Positions 11,735-25,193 of a stretch of DNA of 64,000 bases are shown here, piece by piece. Position numbers and translations under genes: made by a program. This DNA is from Prostheceraeus crozeri (Eukaryota > Platyhelminthes > Polycladida > Euryleptidae), in contig CAJQUW010008964.1 in the NCBI GenBank assembly GCA_907163375.1, positions 208,501 to 272,500 on the forward strand, in the 5' to 3' direction. Each line of letters begins with the position of its first letter. Positions within the stretch are counted from its first letter, which is position 1. The notes under the pieces are model-generated. The model worked only from the letters and a program-made list of their open reading frames with translations, did not search any database and was not told the DNA's origin.

Positions 11735-13589
11735 CGAAAGACATATAACTACAATCACCATTATTTCAAACAATTTTATTTGACAAATTTTGGCTGCTAA
11801 TCGAGTTACCATCTGTTTGAACATTTTTCTTCATTAGCAAATTCGAACATCAGAGACTCGATACAAAAAATACCAGCTAACTAAAACGTCAAAAAATAAG
11901 GCCACTGCTTCCACTAAGGGGGCTAGATATTGGACCCTAAAAATAGGGAGAAATTGTGAGTTTAAAATAGGACAGTGCTGACATGAAGACAAAAAAGGGT
12001 GCCATTTTTCACATGCATGAATTTGCCGTGAATAAAGTATTCTCTCTCTCTCTCTCATGACTTCGGAAAGAAGGTGTGTATCGCCAATGTCACTGCATTA
12101 TAGTACAAGCATCACATAACTAAGTCTAGGAGGTTGTGCATATTATACAGAACAATACAATTCTATTTACAGAGAACTGTTGTTATTTTTGTCCTTTCTG
12201 CTCTCAACATTTTCAATACGGACGGCATGCCAGGTATACCCTTGGAATCATGATGCTATAAAACGATAAGATTTCTTACTGAAGAGAAATGTCAGACCAG
12301 GAATGCCCTTCCGTATTGCACGGGTTGTGAAGCAACTTTCCCTACCGAAGTGAAAAGACTGAAGATTATAAACTAGACTACTTTGCTTAATAACTTAGTT
12401 AGCTCCTACACCTATTCGCGTGGCAGTTGCAGATGATTACGGACAATTCAGGAAGGCTATTGTGGCTGATACGGAGCCAATAGCTCAATAGCGAACTCAT
12501 TATTTTGACGACTTTTAGTCTCTCTCATATCTGAAATACTTAGCCAATGTACTTTTAGCACGCTCAATAGGGATATATTTATGGAAGTTGACAGTTAAAT
12601 TCAGAAACTTATTTCTTTTGAGTATGCTATCCAAATTCCTCGTAGGATTGTTCACGATTAAAGTGCTTCAACGTTTCCGTGACGTAACACTTCATTTCTT
12701 CATCTTTCGGAAATTAAATTCAATGTTAACTCTCAACCCGCAGTACATTCTCATCATTTGCAGAAAACGGCTTCCATTTTCTTTCCCAAAGACAACTGTT
12801 TCGCCTTCTGTTATAAAATTGACTATCTGATGGTACATGCATGTGAATTTTAACAAAATGGCATCGCCCATAGTCATTAGTGAAAGCACAAGTAGGCATT
12901 GACTTATTGTGAATATCAGTTTGAAAAATGTGGGAGAATAAAATGGATATAAATAACTTTAACCATAGATGACTTTAACAAATGATCAGAGAGAGAGTTG
13001 AGGAAATATATCATGAAACAAATAACGCTGACAAAAACTTGCCAGGAAACTTGAAATAAAGGCGTCTCTATGAGTTGGCATGGTATACCAACATTATTGG
13101 TTAAATGGTGTAAATGAAATGAAAATATTAAAACATAATGAAAGGACGGATAATGAAAGCCGATGTTCCATTTCATAAGTAGCCGTTGCAGCGTAACTTC
13201 AAAAAAAAATCTCGAAATAAATTCAGTTATCATAGTCGGTTTCTATCTACCTGTCGGACTTTGCAGGAAAAATGAAAACAGACTGAATGAAATCTGAATT
13301 TTTCTTATTATTCAAGTGATTCTCAAACTAAAATATATTTTCTCCTATGAAATCTTTAAGAAGGCAAGCCAGATGTAGCATAAACAATTGGCGATCAAGA
13401 TTTCTGAACGAAAAATCTCACAAACTCAAACCACGAAATTCGCATTTTATGTTGACAATGCAATTCGATGAATATGCTTTTCAACCAAAAAGTGTCTAGT
13501 GCGCAGTTTTTACTGCAAAGTGAAGCTTTCCATTAGGCGGTTCTTCAATAAAAAGTTCTCTATGTGAACTTTCTTGACTAGCAGGTGAG
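11735..13589. other. Gene-free stretch with a (TC)8 run
   Basis: A TC run at 12041-12056 directly follows GTGAATAAAGTAT. That arrangement resembles a retroelement 3' end with a microsatellite tail on the plus strand, but no LINE or SINE body was recognised upstream. The rest is featureless; the open frames at 12588-12889 on both strands are not convincing. Confidence 0.4.
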
Positions 13590-14053
13590 TTAAGGCCGTA
13601 ACACATCACCTACGTGTTGCGTGTTGCGCTTCGAACTTCGTGTGAAACGCGAACGTAAATGTAGGCTAGTCATGCAAGAAGTCATTGCACTGCAACGTCA
13701 ATACAAAGATGTCTATGAAGAGTGTGATACAGAATTCTTTATCATACGTGTAGTACTTCCTGGTCATAACTGTCACATCCAATCAGATTGTCTCTAGTTG
13801 AACTTTTTTCAACTTCTGCGCTTTGACAGTTACATTCACATCACATTTCATAATAGTCTGTGCCATTTCATCCCTCCTATCGTATTACATGTTCATGTAC
13901 GTGTTTAACTGCTACCTCCTGCGTTCGAAATTTCATCATAGATATCAATAATATATTGGCCACTTATATATGACTTTCAACAGTTCAAGGCATATATTTT
14001 ACTCTATTATTCTGATCAACACAAAACACGTAGGTGGTATGATACGGCCTTTA
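13590..14053. mobile_element. PIF/Harbinger-like MITE with TTA target duplication
   Basis: Seen: 26-bp TIRs with 23 matches begin AGGCCGTA at 13593 and end TACGGCCT at 14050, both running into CACCTACGTGTT. TTA flanks both ends immediately (13590-13592 and 14051-14053). Known: PIF/Harbinger elements have 3-bp TWA duplications and GGCC/GGG-starting ends. Inference: a 458-bp non-autonomous element. The interior has no coding capacity. Confidence 0.8.
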
Positions 14054-14289
14054 GTACCAATGTTTACAAGGTAGGTCCATGTCTACATCAAGTTTGTCCA
14101 TGATAATTCACACTGATTATGAATTGACATTCAAATCTAAGCAACCGCACATGTATTAAAAAAGGGGAATTTGACCATCTGAATGATATAAGTGATGTTC
14201 TGAGGTTAGAAAAAAAGATAGGCAAACTAATAAAATAAAATAGAAAGTTGCGAAAGTGTGTAGAATTCCCATTTTTCAAAAAAAAGTGG

Positions 14290-14524
14290 CATGTCGCAAT
14301 TTCTTTTATTCATCCTTGCCCCACACAAGGCACGAAGCCATTCTTGTAAGCTGGGAGGGTAGCAGCCATCACACACTCGCAAGTCCGAACACCTGCCATG
14401 TTAGCGTTGGTAACCTATAGTGAGAGCGGCGATAGCTCCCGAACCAGACAGATTCGAACCCTGGACCTCCTGCACTTCCGAACCGAAACTCGACCTTTAA
14501 CCAACTGAGCTATCCTACCATCTG
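14290..14524 (-). mobile_element. tRNA-derived SINE, first family
   Basis: On the minus strand the head reads GGTAGGATAGCTCAGTTGGT, a textbook tRNA D-arm/A-box. GGTTCGAATC (B-box/T-arm) follows about 45 nt later. The acceptor ends do not pair and the anticodon arm is not cloverleaf-like, so this is not a working tRNA gene. A ~130-bp unrelated body follows, ending near GAATAAAAGAAATTGC at about 14300. Pol III transcription from the A/B boxes is expected of the family. No second copy was noticed in this window. Confidence 0.8.
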
Positions 14525-15904
14525 ATACGAAAGTCGATGAGTCAGCAGCTAACTATTTCAGAAACACGTACATGCACTTTTGAGAGAGCATTATCACAAT
14601 TTCAAACGTCCTTTGCATGTCAGAGGTGACATGTTTTATCGCGAAGCACGCCTTCTTGAGACTAAGGTATTTGTATACTAACTTCTTATCTAAGAGATAA
14701 CCACCAAAAATATTCAGTATGCTCATGAATGTTTTACAAAAAGAATCCTACTGTTCTAAGTAGCTGCATTGTTCATGACTTGCTACTTTTTTCACTTGAA
14801 TTCCGCGAGATCTGATTGCATAATGATAGAAAAATCAAAGTGATAAGAAGACTTGCACGCATTAAGTGCGTCAAGGAAATAAAGATTCATTAAAATCATC
14901 AGGTAGATTCGAAGAGAAACTGCTTTCTTTGAAATTTATACTTAACTGTGTTAAAAAATGTACATACCGATAAGTTCGGTATTTATCGGAATAATATATG
15001 CTTCATTGAAAACACCTTGCAACTAAATAGTTGCATAAAGCTCAATGCTGCTTGAAAGAGTATCAAAACGTGATACGAGAAGAGAGTTCCCTTATTTTGA
15101 GAAAATCGAAAGTGCATAAAAATTCATCTGGTTGACTGTATCAAATCTATTGTACATGTATATATTTGTTCAACTTCATCCAACACATCATAGAAGTGGG
15201 ATATCAAGGATTGGTGGCTTCTTCGCTGAGTTCTTTAACTGATTTTGTGATATTCAAAGATGACACACACACTGATTGTCAGATGTTTTTACTGGATTTT
15301 GAATTCTCAGTCCACCGAGTAGAATAGGAAGAGCAAATAGGTCTCGCAAATCATCATTGATCACTTGGTAGATGGGTGCCCTCGAAGTTATTGTCTATTA
15401 CGGAACTACATCCTGGTCCATATTAATGCATTGCACAATGACGAAACATTCTTTAGTACCATCCTTTTTCAGATTAACATGATGCTTGCAATAAGAGGGA
15501 GCAGTATGTGACAGCAATTGTCCACCCTGATTAGATAAGTCGATATTCTTTCATGCTTGATAATGCGGTAAAGTATTATGTAATAAGCTAAATTCCAATA
15601 CGACCTCATTTGACAACGACTGTAAGTTTTATCGTAAGTGGTGTGCGCTATAACGTTGTAACTATAAGCTGTAATCGTGAAGTCAATGTCAAGGCTATTT
15701 TCATCATGACAACATTGCAACTTATGCATATCTTTGAGTACATCGATTAAGGATCTTTGATAAACTATACCGAGTACATAACAAAATGACGCAATATTTT
15801 CCATTCAAGATGATATTGGGGTCGAACACATCTGAGAAAACCCGAACTGCATGTACAAAAATCATAATGAAAATCACATGTACAAAATTATTACTAAAAT
15901 CATT
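14525..15904. other. Gene-free stretch
   Basis: No recognised feature. Open frames at 15469-15910 lie just beyond the LINE 3' end and carry no domain. Confidence 0.45.
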
Positions 15905-17985
15905 CTTCAAAGAGTTGACAAAATACAGAAAATTGCGCCAATAATTTTTACATCTTGAAATTTGCTAACTTGCATGCATACGGAAAGAAATAGATCGTCT
16001 GTATGTTTGTGACTGTGGCAAGCAGAAATGTTTGGAATACGCCAAGTCTCGGTGGCACCAAGTAATGCAATGGGTGAATTGACAGATTTTCACATTTGTA
16101 CAAAAAAAGAACAAATATCATTGATGCGTCGTTTCTCTATGTCAAGTATAATTTGGCACGTACAATCTTCATCACAAATAATTCTATGAGCTCGCTTTAC
16201 AACTATCATTAAACGCGTCATTTATATGAAAAGGCAATTTACCAAAAAGTAGTGTATTATAAAGCAAGATGAACATAATCATACCATGAAATACAACTAG
16301 TAATTTAGCTTTGGCAAAAAAAGGCCTCAACACTCGCAACACATGTAGTCGTCTAGATGCGGTTCGAATCACATTGTCAAAATGTTGATCCCATGAAAGA
16401 GAATCGCACCACAAAACACCAAGAGTGCCAACACAATTTGTGAACTCAATATTTGGATATTTAAAGTCATCCACCGAATCTCTGGAGCATCTAAAAAGAA
16501 GCTGCTTACACCTATTCAAATTTAGAATCATGTAATTGGAATGAATCCATTTCTGTATCGCATTCAAATTTATCAAATCAGAACCACAACGACATAGTTC
16601 TACAAGAGTAAGATCATCAGCAAATTTTATCAATTCAATGTCTTCACCTTCTACTGATGACCCAGATAGAAAGAGGGCAAAAAGGCAAGGTCCCAAAACA
16701 TTGCCTTGAGTAACACCTGAAACTACCTCAACAAAAGGGCCTTGAATACCGTTAACAAAATATATATAAAAAAATACGCTGACAGCGAAAGGATAAATAG
16801 GAAATCAGCCACTTAAAAAACCATTGTTCACGCCAAAATGGTTCCAGGTACTCGCCAGGCGATTATGCTGTGCCACATCAAATGCCCTGATCATATCTAA
16901 GCACGTCATGCGAACAGCCACTGCATCTTCCGAGTCCCTAAAACGTGTCACAGCGTCATGTATAGCGATAAGGGCGCTGTCAGTCAGTCGAAGCATGGGG
17001 ACGATAAGCGTGCTGATTGCTATCATAGAGAGAAATAAAGTTGTCTTTCATCGAGTTCAAGACTGCGCGCTCAAAAATTCTCGTTAAAATCGGAGTCAGA
17101 GATATTGCTTGTAGTCAGTTATGGTTGGATTGCGCTTCTACTCTGATGGTCTGACAAACGTATACTTCCAAAGTATGGGAAAAGTTTTTCTTTCAATAGA
17201 AGCTCGATAAATATCAACGATTGGCCCGCAAATTATCTCAGCGCTCTCATTGATCAACCTTGCTGGTAAGTAATCAGGTCCTTCAGACTGTTTAAGCGAA
17301 ATACTTTTCAGGTGTCTTAGAACAGTTTCATAGTTAACAGATACTGACCAATCTTGATCGTTCAGGTCACAAAGCACAACATACGGATTAGAATTGAGCG
17401 ACTGACGGAATTTATGTGCTAGCTGCTCAATGAATTCAATATTGAATAGATTGTCAGTCGTCCAGTTCCTCTTTCCTTGTATTTCCTGCACAATATTCCA
17501 AACATTGCCATTCCCAACCATACGATTGCTCCAAAGTTGTTTAGCCTTCATAATCTCGACTTTGACTTCATCCCTCAGGTGTTCATAAAACGACCAATTT
17601 TTAGATCGAAACGCCATCCAACGATCTTCGATTAACATCTCTACCAATGGTGTGATCCACCGCTTATCACTATCCTTCATTACAACAGTACGTTGCGGAA
17701 TAACACTCAAGGCATTGAACATAATTTCATAAAATTTGTCACACTTTTTGTTCACACAGGTACTTTCACACAAATTCGTGAAATCACTTTTTAGTAGCTG
17801 ATTTAAAAAACATTGGATATGATGATTCCAATCATCAAAAAAAGTTTTGACAGTAGCATTGATTTGACAGTTTTGAAGTAGTTTTAACAGTAGATGCTTG
17901 AATAAGCAATGCTCACGTGCGAGATCGAGTGCTTTAGACAGAATTTTGTTTTTTAACGATATGAAGTATGACAGTCCGACAATTC
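15905..17985 (-). pseudogene. Decayed CR1/Jockey-type LINE reverse transcriptase (ORF2)
   Basis: Pieces in three frames follow the order of a LINE ORF2. The pre-RT linker and RT fingers are at about 17985-17138 (SEGPDYLPARLI, then WKYTFV). The palm start is near 17090 (ISLTPILTRIFE). Motif A CLDMIRAFDVAQH lies in 17026-16805, motif B SGVTQGNVLGP near 16710, motif C FADDLTL in 16696-16184, and the C-terminal CKRAHRIIC begins near 16196 and runs to about 15905. At least three frameshifts and several stops separate the pieces, so it is dead. The endonuclease domain is absent (5' truncation). The catalytic Asp pair of FADD is still readable. Confidence 0.8.
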
Positions 17986-20900
17986 ATCATAACTTTAAAC
18001 AACTACGATTCAGATAAATCATCAATCCATTATGATTGATGTAGCACTCACCAAAATATTTATTGATGGAGATAATCAATTGATCGAATTCACTAAATCA
18101 ATTTGCGATCTATTGGAATCCTGAGAAGTACTTCATTACGAACAAAATTCACGAAAAATCAACTAAGCATACTAAACATTCACTACATATTAGTGAAATA
18201 GAGTACAAGAGCACTACTAATCCATGTTACACAAGACTGACGTATTGTTCACCTGACCTTTAGACAAAAAGATAAGTATCATGTTTCATGATCAAAGAAT
18301 ATTGTAGTTGCAGGTGAATATATTCGTTGCTGATGCTTTGATCTCGATGTGAGTAGTGAAGTGCTCTCTATCGACCAAACTGCCATAATAAATTCTGCTA
18401 TTTAGAGATGAAAAGCTCCGGTTCAGCCTGCAATCAATCAGCGAACAATGTTTACAGACAGGAGGTAAAATAGAAAACTACAAAAGCTACTCATCTGTTT
18501 CTCTGCTTACTTACTTATTGTTTGATGAAATCGAAGGTGGGTAGGGAAATTTTGTGCTCAATTTTGACATTTCCAGCCAGACTAGTGTATGAACGTCAAC
18601 ACACAACGATACAAAATCAGCTACAGACTTGTATGAGAGACAATGTTTCGATCAACTCAGGAATAGAAGAAACCATAACCATTCAATAACACCGCTTGTT
18701 CGAGCATTGCTGTTAAGTTGTCAAAACATCTCCAGGGCAACTTTGGCCCGCTTCTACAGGAGAAATCTTCGAAGATAATGTACAGAGAACAACGTCGATA
18801 GACAACTTTCGATTTTCGGATGAAAGCAATCTCTAGAGCAATTTAAATACTCCTTTAGGATACTTAAGGATAAAATGTTTTTCTAGTGACATTTGGAGTA
18901 ATTCGCACACACAACCGAAACAGAGAAAGGACAAGCGGCTATCTACTGACCCACAGAGACCACAATTCAGAGTGTGATTTCATGATTCATACTCGTAAAA
19001 AATGATTTAATTTATCCGAGATAATTAGAGCATGAATGAAACATTGTATTCAATAGATGTAGATTATCCATGTCACATATGTTAATATGACTATGATTGG
19101 CTTGTTTGCTTCAGAATGAAGGCACTCATACGGTCTATCTCGCATATAGCTCCGATTTTTTCTAGAAAATGCTGAATGAAACCTCGGCTTTTATACTTGT
19201 ACGGCATACACTTCTATTTCATGTCAGGTACGCTAGCATGATTTTTTGTTTGATTGTTCCAACAAATAATGCACCTATCATGACTTCCTTTTTACATACT
19301 ATCCATCGGAGATCTGAGGAGTCTACTGGACCTCTGAGGAACTATCTGTTGGCCTGATTAAATAATTGTCAAAATATCAGGAAAATCTGAAGTAGAAAAA
19401 TGATGAGAGATCCTTTTAACTTTTTTAGTTCACTCTTCTTAGTAAACGCATAAGACTACAAAGTAAAGTCACTGACCAGGAGGTGGTTTCACGATGTTTG
19501 TTGCTATAGCTCTGACGGTTCATTTTATTGAAATAACTTGCAAAACAATCGCACATGTTCAATATTTTGACATTGCCACCCCCTAAGAAGTCTAAGGGAT
19601 TTATAAATAACTAAATAATGCAGATAGCTGTAAAGAAGTTATCCACATCACTAAATGTGCAACTGTGCAGCAAAACCGTGGTCAAGTCTGTATTTGACGT
19701 CGAATCATGAATGGGTGAACATACTTCAAATTTTTTTTCTTGAACATTGTGACAAATTATCAAATATAGGCCGACCATTCAGTCCTACATTATCGAACAT
19801 GATGTAATCCACACTGAATCCACCTAAATATGCAAAAATCACCCTAACAAATAATTAACTTCTGGGATATGATTTCAAAACAGATATTTTTACAAGAACA
19901 TGAGCCGCTGTTATACGTGCATCATCAAAAGAGGAACTAAATTGGAAAAATATGGCTCCGGGTCCACTCTCACGTCTCCGCACGGTTCCAAAAATATATT
20001 TTGGGAGCAAAGGATTCCCATGTTAGGAGTAAATAATAGACATGGTAGGCTACATAATCACGAGGAACCATCATGCAGTTCTTGCTTCACGTTGTTGCTT
20101 TTATTCTATCGTAAATACTCATACATTCGTGTCCAGATAATTAGCATTTCGAAAGAGTATTGAATCAAGAAACTAGGAAATTGATAATTATTTCCAAAAT
20201 TTATACTAAAAAAATACTGATAGCTAATTGCATATTCTCGTTATAAATGCATAGGTCGAAATTCTGATCGAGCCGATAAAACAACAATACCATACAGCTC
20301 GCCGTGCATCTTGCTCTGCGAATCTTCAGTGATATGAGGCGAGACTGCCTTCAATTTCCTTCACAATTTTATGCTATGTCTCTTGCATGCCCACGTTTGA
20401 ACGGCTGTGCACAATTAAATCAATATCATACAATAAGTCACTAAATGCAATTAATGTTTGAATGATTTGTTTTCGTTTTTCATAATTGTTTAGTTTTGGG
20501 AATACCAGATAGTACAGATGCTACTTTCTTCTATATTTTCTTATGAGATCGATAAATTTCGGTGATCTACGCGATCGCCATTACAAAGGTGATATGCAGA
20601 ATTTAGAATAAAAATACAGATGGTAATTTGGCTAAAATGATCCTTCACTTTACGAGACTGTCCAATACTTGCTTCTAGTCTTCTTTAACATGTCTCATAA
20701 ATGTACAAACTTTTTGAAAATATGTTTTTCCTTACTTTAGTGTTTATCTAATGGGATTAGTCTATCAATTAACAAAAAATGTTGAGGATATACACAATAT
20801 TTAATACTATCGACAATACTAAGTTAGTTGCTGGCAACATTTTAGACAACTTGAAAGCCATGCTCAAGTTGTGATTATGTTATTTGGTTGTACAAACATA

Positions 20901-21162
20901 AGTAATACCACTGAATCAATTATTAATGCAGTCATTACAGCAAAATGAATATTGGTTAACCTACAACTGTATCAAATGCATATTTGCATTCAGCTTAAGA
21001 TTTCATCTGACGATATTGATATAAGATAGAGCGACAAATTAACATTTTAAATCCTTACTTTTCTATACATTAGAAAAGCTTGCTAGAAAGAAAGATGCAA
21101 GTTTCATGATGATTCAATAATTAATCTATGAATTGATCAATGCAAAAATTGATTACAGACAT
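17986..21162. other. Gene-free stretch
   Basis: 3.2 kb without any recognised coding region, TIR pair, SINE head or tandem repeat. Confidence 0.45.
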
Positions 21163-21700
21163 CTTCTTCTTCTAAATCTTTATTAAGCCGTGGTCGGAAC
21201 CGTTGGCAGTAGAGTAATTACAACATTACAACAAAATTAATCTGAGCAATGAGACAGATTTACATGGAGACATGGAAAACCTAGACAACATAGACAGTAA
21301 CAAGGTCTGTAAGGAAGGCGAGTAACTGAAAAAATGATTAATAGTGAAAAATCAAGTGGCGGGAACCTAGTCAAGAGTGGGGGAAACGTATAAAGGTTGA
21401 AGTATCTTTTTGGGAAGGAGTCTGTTGTACAATGTCTGAGAATACAATTAGATGGAAGAATGTTTAAGATACGTGTAGAAAGGTGTATGGCTGTGTTTGA
21501 AGCTATCTTGCGTTTTGGATGAAAGTTCCCACCTGGAAAGTAAAGTGTCTGTCTCAAATCATATACCGTCGATTTAGCTATGGGCTTATATACAGTGAGG
21601 GATCGAGGACAAATATTGTTGGCCAGTTTATAGGCAAGGCAACCCAGACACATATAACAACGGTGAAAAAAACTAGTTTGTACCTGTCATATAAGGCGGT
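21163..21700 (-). mobile_element. LINE 3' fragment with (GAA)n tail
   Basis: The minus-strand frame 21653-21237 resembles the C-terminal end of LINE ORF2: KLANNICPRSL, VYDLRQTLYFPG and ILNILPSNCI match the usual pattern (R.YNLR..L..P, then WN.LP). The downstream 3' UTR ends AATAAAGATTTAGAAGAAGAAG at 21163, a microsatellite-type LINE terminus. The RT core is missing. The clade is probably CR1/L2-like, which is inference. Confidence 0.6.
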
Positions 21701-21716
21701 GCTGACTGTTAATTGA

Positions 21717-22612
21717 TGAAAACATGGTGGTTCGTCCAATGAGGAATGACAAAAATAAGATTGTCTACGGACGATCGATCATAAAAATAGAAATTTTTTG
21801 TTACTTCACCAAAAAGGGTAGCAACACTATTTTTACTTTTAAAACAGATGGTCCGTAAACAATCCTATTTTTGTTGGCAGTTAAATTCATCAATTCTTGA
21901 ACGAGATGAGTTGGTTTATTGGAATTCTCTTTCGTCATTATATCCGTCACAATGAAACAGAGTAATAGCACATGACTTGATATGACGATGGGATTTGGAA
22001 GCAGAGAGCATGATCTTTTACACACAATGTTTGGTATTGAGATGTTTGAATGCATGAGACATCAACGCTATTTAGCCGCTACAAATCTGAAAAGTTAGTT
22101 GCCTATACATCTTGATCAGCCTGTGGAGCAGTGACCTTTTGCTGTTACGTATTAATCAGCTAAATATTTACGATCTTATTAACCAACCTAAAAATTGTAA
22201 TGGTTGTTAGTTACATGAATTATTGCAGTGTGTGATTGATGGTGCGTGTAAATTGATCATGAAAATACTTTAAATTATCATTTCATGCTATAAAGAAAAA
22301 AAAGCATAACTGAAGACAAACAGAATAGATTTTTCTTGATTGCAAACTTGATTGTGCGTTGATGCAAGGATTTTTTCACACATACCTGCCCCACCCAGGC
22401 GTAGAAAAATAGTAGAGGGCTGGGGGTGGGGCCGCCTAAGGTAAAAAAACAAATGTTGAAAATCGCATACGATAAAATGTAAGCGGAAAGCTGCATGGAA
22501 AACCGCCATAAAAAATGAAACAACAATAGAAATAAACAAAGTCGTTGAATCAAGAACTGTAGCAGATTTCACATCAAGAAGATAAAGAAGTATTTTTGTA
22601 TGTATATCTACA
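21717..22612. other. Gene-free stretch
   Basis: A GC-rich block at about 22385-22440 (GGGCTGGGGGTGGGGCCGCC on plus) stands out from the AT-rich surroundings but is unexplained. The overlapping minus frames 22278-22572 are Phe/Leu-rich and look like chance. Confidence 0.4.
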
Positions 22613-22753
22613 CTACAATGCTAAGAATAATATAATATTGAGGGAGTCAATCGTTTTGTCACCGAGACGGCATCTCATCTTGGAGACAAATCCACCGCTG
22701 ATAGAGAAAGAGCGTTCAACTTCAGCTGTAGTCGCAGTTTCAGTCACCGTAAA
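22613..22753 (-). pseudogene. hAT transposase C-terminal (hATC dimerisation) fragment
   Basis: A 46-codon minus frame ending TAG at 22613-22615 contains TAEVERSFSISGG and then RCRLGDKTIDSLN. This is the signature of the hAT dimerisation domain (ERxFS..G followed by R.RL.d.t...L). Nothing else of the transposase was found upstream and no TIRs were seen. It is an isolated remnant, and its wording differs from the hAT gene at 49.4-50.6 kb, so it comes from another hAT family. Confidence 0.65.
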
Positions 22754-24751
22754 TCAAAGACGAAGAAAAAAGTAAAATCGGGCTTTAATCTAAAATGTTT
22801 TTGAATAGTTAAGATGTCCAGTCACCGGATTTCAAAACCCCAGTGACATATAGCACACTTCTGTATTTTTCTCGGGTGTCGTTAACACACGGATTCCGGC
22901 ATAGAATCCCTGGATCAATGAACCTTGATTAAAACGCGCACATGTAGATAATTTTCATTATCGCATCATAAATTCAATACAGAAATCCTCAGAGGGCACA
23001 TCATATGAAAACCGGAATAGGGTTGTTAAAAGAAGATTGAATTCATGTCATCAGATAAATCATTGATAATGAAAATCACATGATGATTTGTAAACGATAA
23101 GATCTTGGTGAACCGATAATCATTACGATACTCGAGTAGGAAAGCAGATTGACATAGACTAAACAGATCAAATGAATTATCCGATTCTATCACTCCCACT
23201 TCAAAACACAACAGCTATTGGCACTGTACTTTTTTAAAAAAGATATCCATAGGAATGAGCAATGCAAATTACTTAAAGGTACACACTTCCAAATTAGAGA
23301 AATAATTAAAGTCATTTCTAAAAAATGTATGCAAAATAACTCCATCGTGTTGGCTAATTGTGGATTATCTTCTGAGCACTTTAGCGGCCAATCATAGTGA
23401 GAAGTACGTTCGCTATGACATTGACTGACAGATGAATATTACAAGATATCTAGTTCTTACAGATCACGAAATGTCAAATCACATCATACAATAGAAATAT
23501 CGTCATACCATTCATCAGAATATCTTAGACGGAAAGTCACAAACAGATAATGCATGTAAGTAAATAACAAAGAAGAAAAAAGAAGAAAGGAAACATTTAT
23601 GTCAGAAAAAATTTGGCAACTAATGCATTAACACCAAGGTAGAAAACACCATGTTCCGCTTCTTTTAAATAACAACTGCAGCTGTTATATTCGAAGACTC
23701 TTAAATGGTTGAAAGAAAAGCGGGAAACACTTAAATATTGAAATATGAGAGAAATTTTACCAGGGATAGCACAATGGACGGAGAGACAGAAGCATATGCA
23801 ATACGCCAAATTTTATCTGGAAAATGTTGCGACCAAAGCGGGTTATGATAAATTTTTGGGAATTGACTTGTATTACAGATGCAAGTTGACTATCTCTCCA
23901 CTTTTAATGCAATGCTTAACTAGCGAAGGTAATTTATTCAGACTCGAGGCTTTTCAAAGTATATGTGCAGTTAAAAATGTGCTCTCCCTTTAGTTTTGTG
24001 AAGATAAAATTTACAAGCGTTGCTATTCCCAGACGCTTCGGGTCCGTCCCAAACTTTTATCAACGAGGGACTAAGTCTTCTATTGATAAACGGTGGGAAC
24101 CTGAAATGTTCGAGAATATCAACGTCTGCAAATATTGTTTTTATCTTAACAGAAATAGAGATCGCATTTTTAACTAATATACCTTCAATTATTTATCAGT
24201 AGTGTATTTATTGCAACAATATTCCTTTGACATTTTGTGTCACCAGCAGTCCTGGTGATCAAAGGCGTAGAAGGTCTTAGTAGGTTCGATAGTAGGACCA
24301 CAGTTGTAGCTTTCTGGTCAATTGTGAAATTACGAAGCGAGCTAGCTGAACACTCAAAAATGACTCATTGAGCCCTGAGTCACAACTACATACTTCGACA
24401 CTAGAAGGCTTGCATTGTATGCGTAAGTTTTGCATTTCATCATTTGGGGAAGTCACAAAGCTGATAAACAGTTCACATCACAATTCAGAATATCTGCATT
24501 AAAAACCAAACGATTGTCTGAAAGGGTCGCTCTGAGTTCACCATACTCACTCCATTTTGAAGCAGTGATTCGATTGCAATCCGAACGCTGTCTATACCGG
24601 GCTGATGGGATGAGTGTTCAAACTCTAGTCCTAGTTTCGTTGGGGTTCACTTAAAAAAAGCCGACGGATCTTCGCTTTTGAGCAAATTCTGGCGTGTTTT
24701 CTAGCGTGTATTCTAGTGTTATGGCTTTGTAGCGTATTTTTCCAAGTGTAA
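22754..24751. other. Gene-free stretch
   Basis: No recognised feature. Confidence 0.45.
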
Positions 24752-24926
24752 ATGGTCTTCATGGCACATCGACTAAGTGCTTAGCCTAACGATCTTTCGG
24801 TTCAGAGGTCGAGCCCCGAAAGTGTCATTGGAAGTCGTCAGGAAAAGATCACAACTCTCCAAATTTAAGTATATGTTTCCAGTAAGCCCCCAGTTAGGGG
24901 AAGCAGTGACACTAAACCATCATTTA
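24752..24926 (+). mobile_element. tRNA-derived SINE, second family, copy A
   Basis: The head has A-box-like TGGCACATCGACTAAGTGC and B-box-like GGTCGAGCCCC. A body follows with AAGCCCCCAGTTAGGGGAAGCAGTGAC and the shared tail ACTAAACCATCATTT. It aligns along its whole length with copies at 46036-46212 (minus) and 48517-48716. It is the most diverged of the three. Confidence 0.85.
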
Positions 24927-25193
24927 AGCTACATAGACCTGTAAAATACTGTTCACAGATACACAGGAATGGCTACTTTTGAGGGAGAATCTTCCGCTTA
25001 ACCATGTTTTGCATGTATTTGCTGGACATGGCGGTTCTACAGTTCAAAAGTTATTGCTAGGATACCCCAGGGTAAACTGTTTGTGTCTTACTTCATCGTA
25101 TTGGGAAGAAAGGGCTCCTAGGTCAAGCATCAACATTTGAAAATCTTCCTCACTTCATGTACAAATCAATCTTGTCACTTCATTTTGCACTCA

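Noticed and set aside
12588..12889. Overlapping open frames on both strands
   Set aside because: Each reads plausibly, but length is within chance for this base composition and no family is recognisable.
14449..14524. Possible functional tRNA gene (clear A and B boxes)
   Set aside because: The acceptor strands do not pair, the anticodon arm is not formed, and a SINE-like body and tail follow, so it is annotated as a SINE head.
22278..22572. Hydrophobic minus frames of 91-94 codons that look like membrane proteins
   Set aside because: Two overlapping frames in low-complexity AT-rich DNA, Phe/Leu-rich by composition, with no supporting signal.
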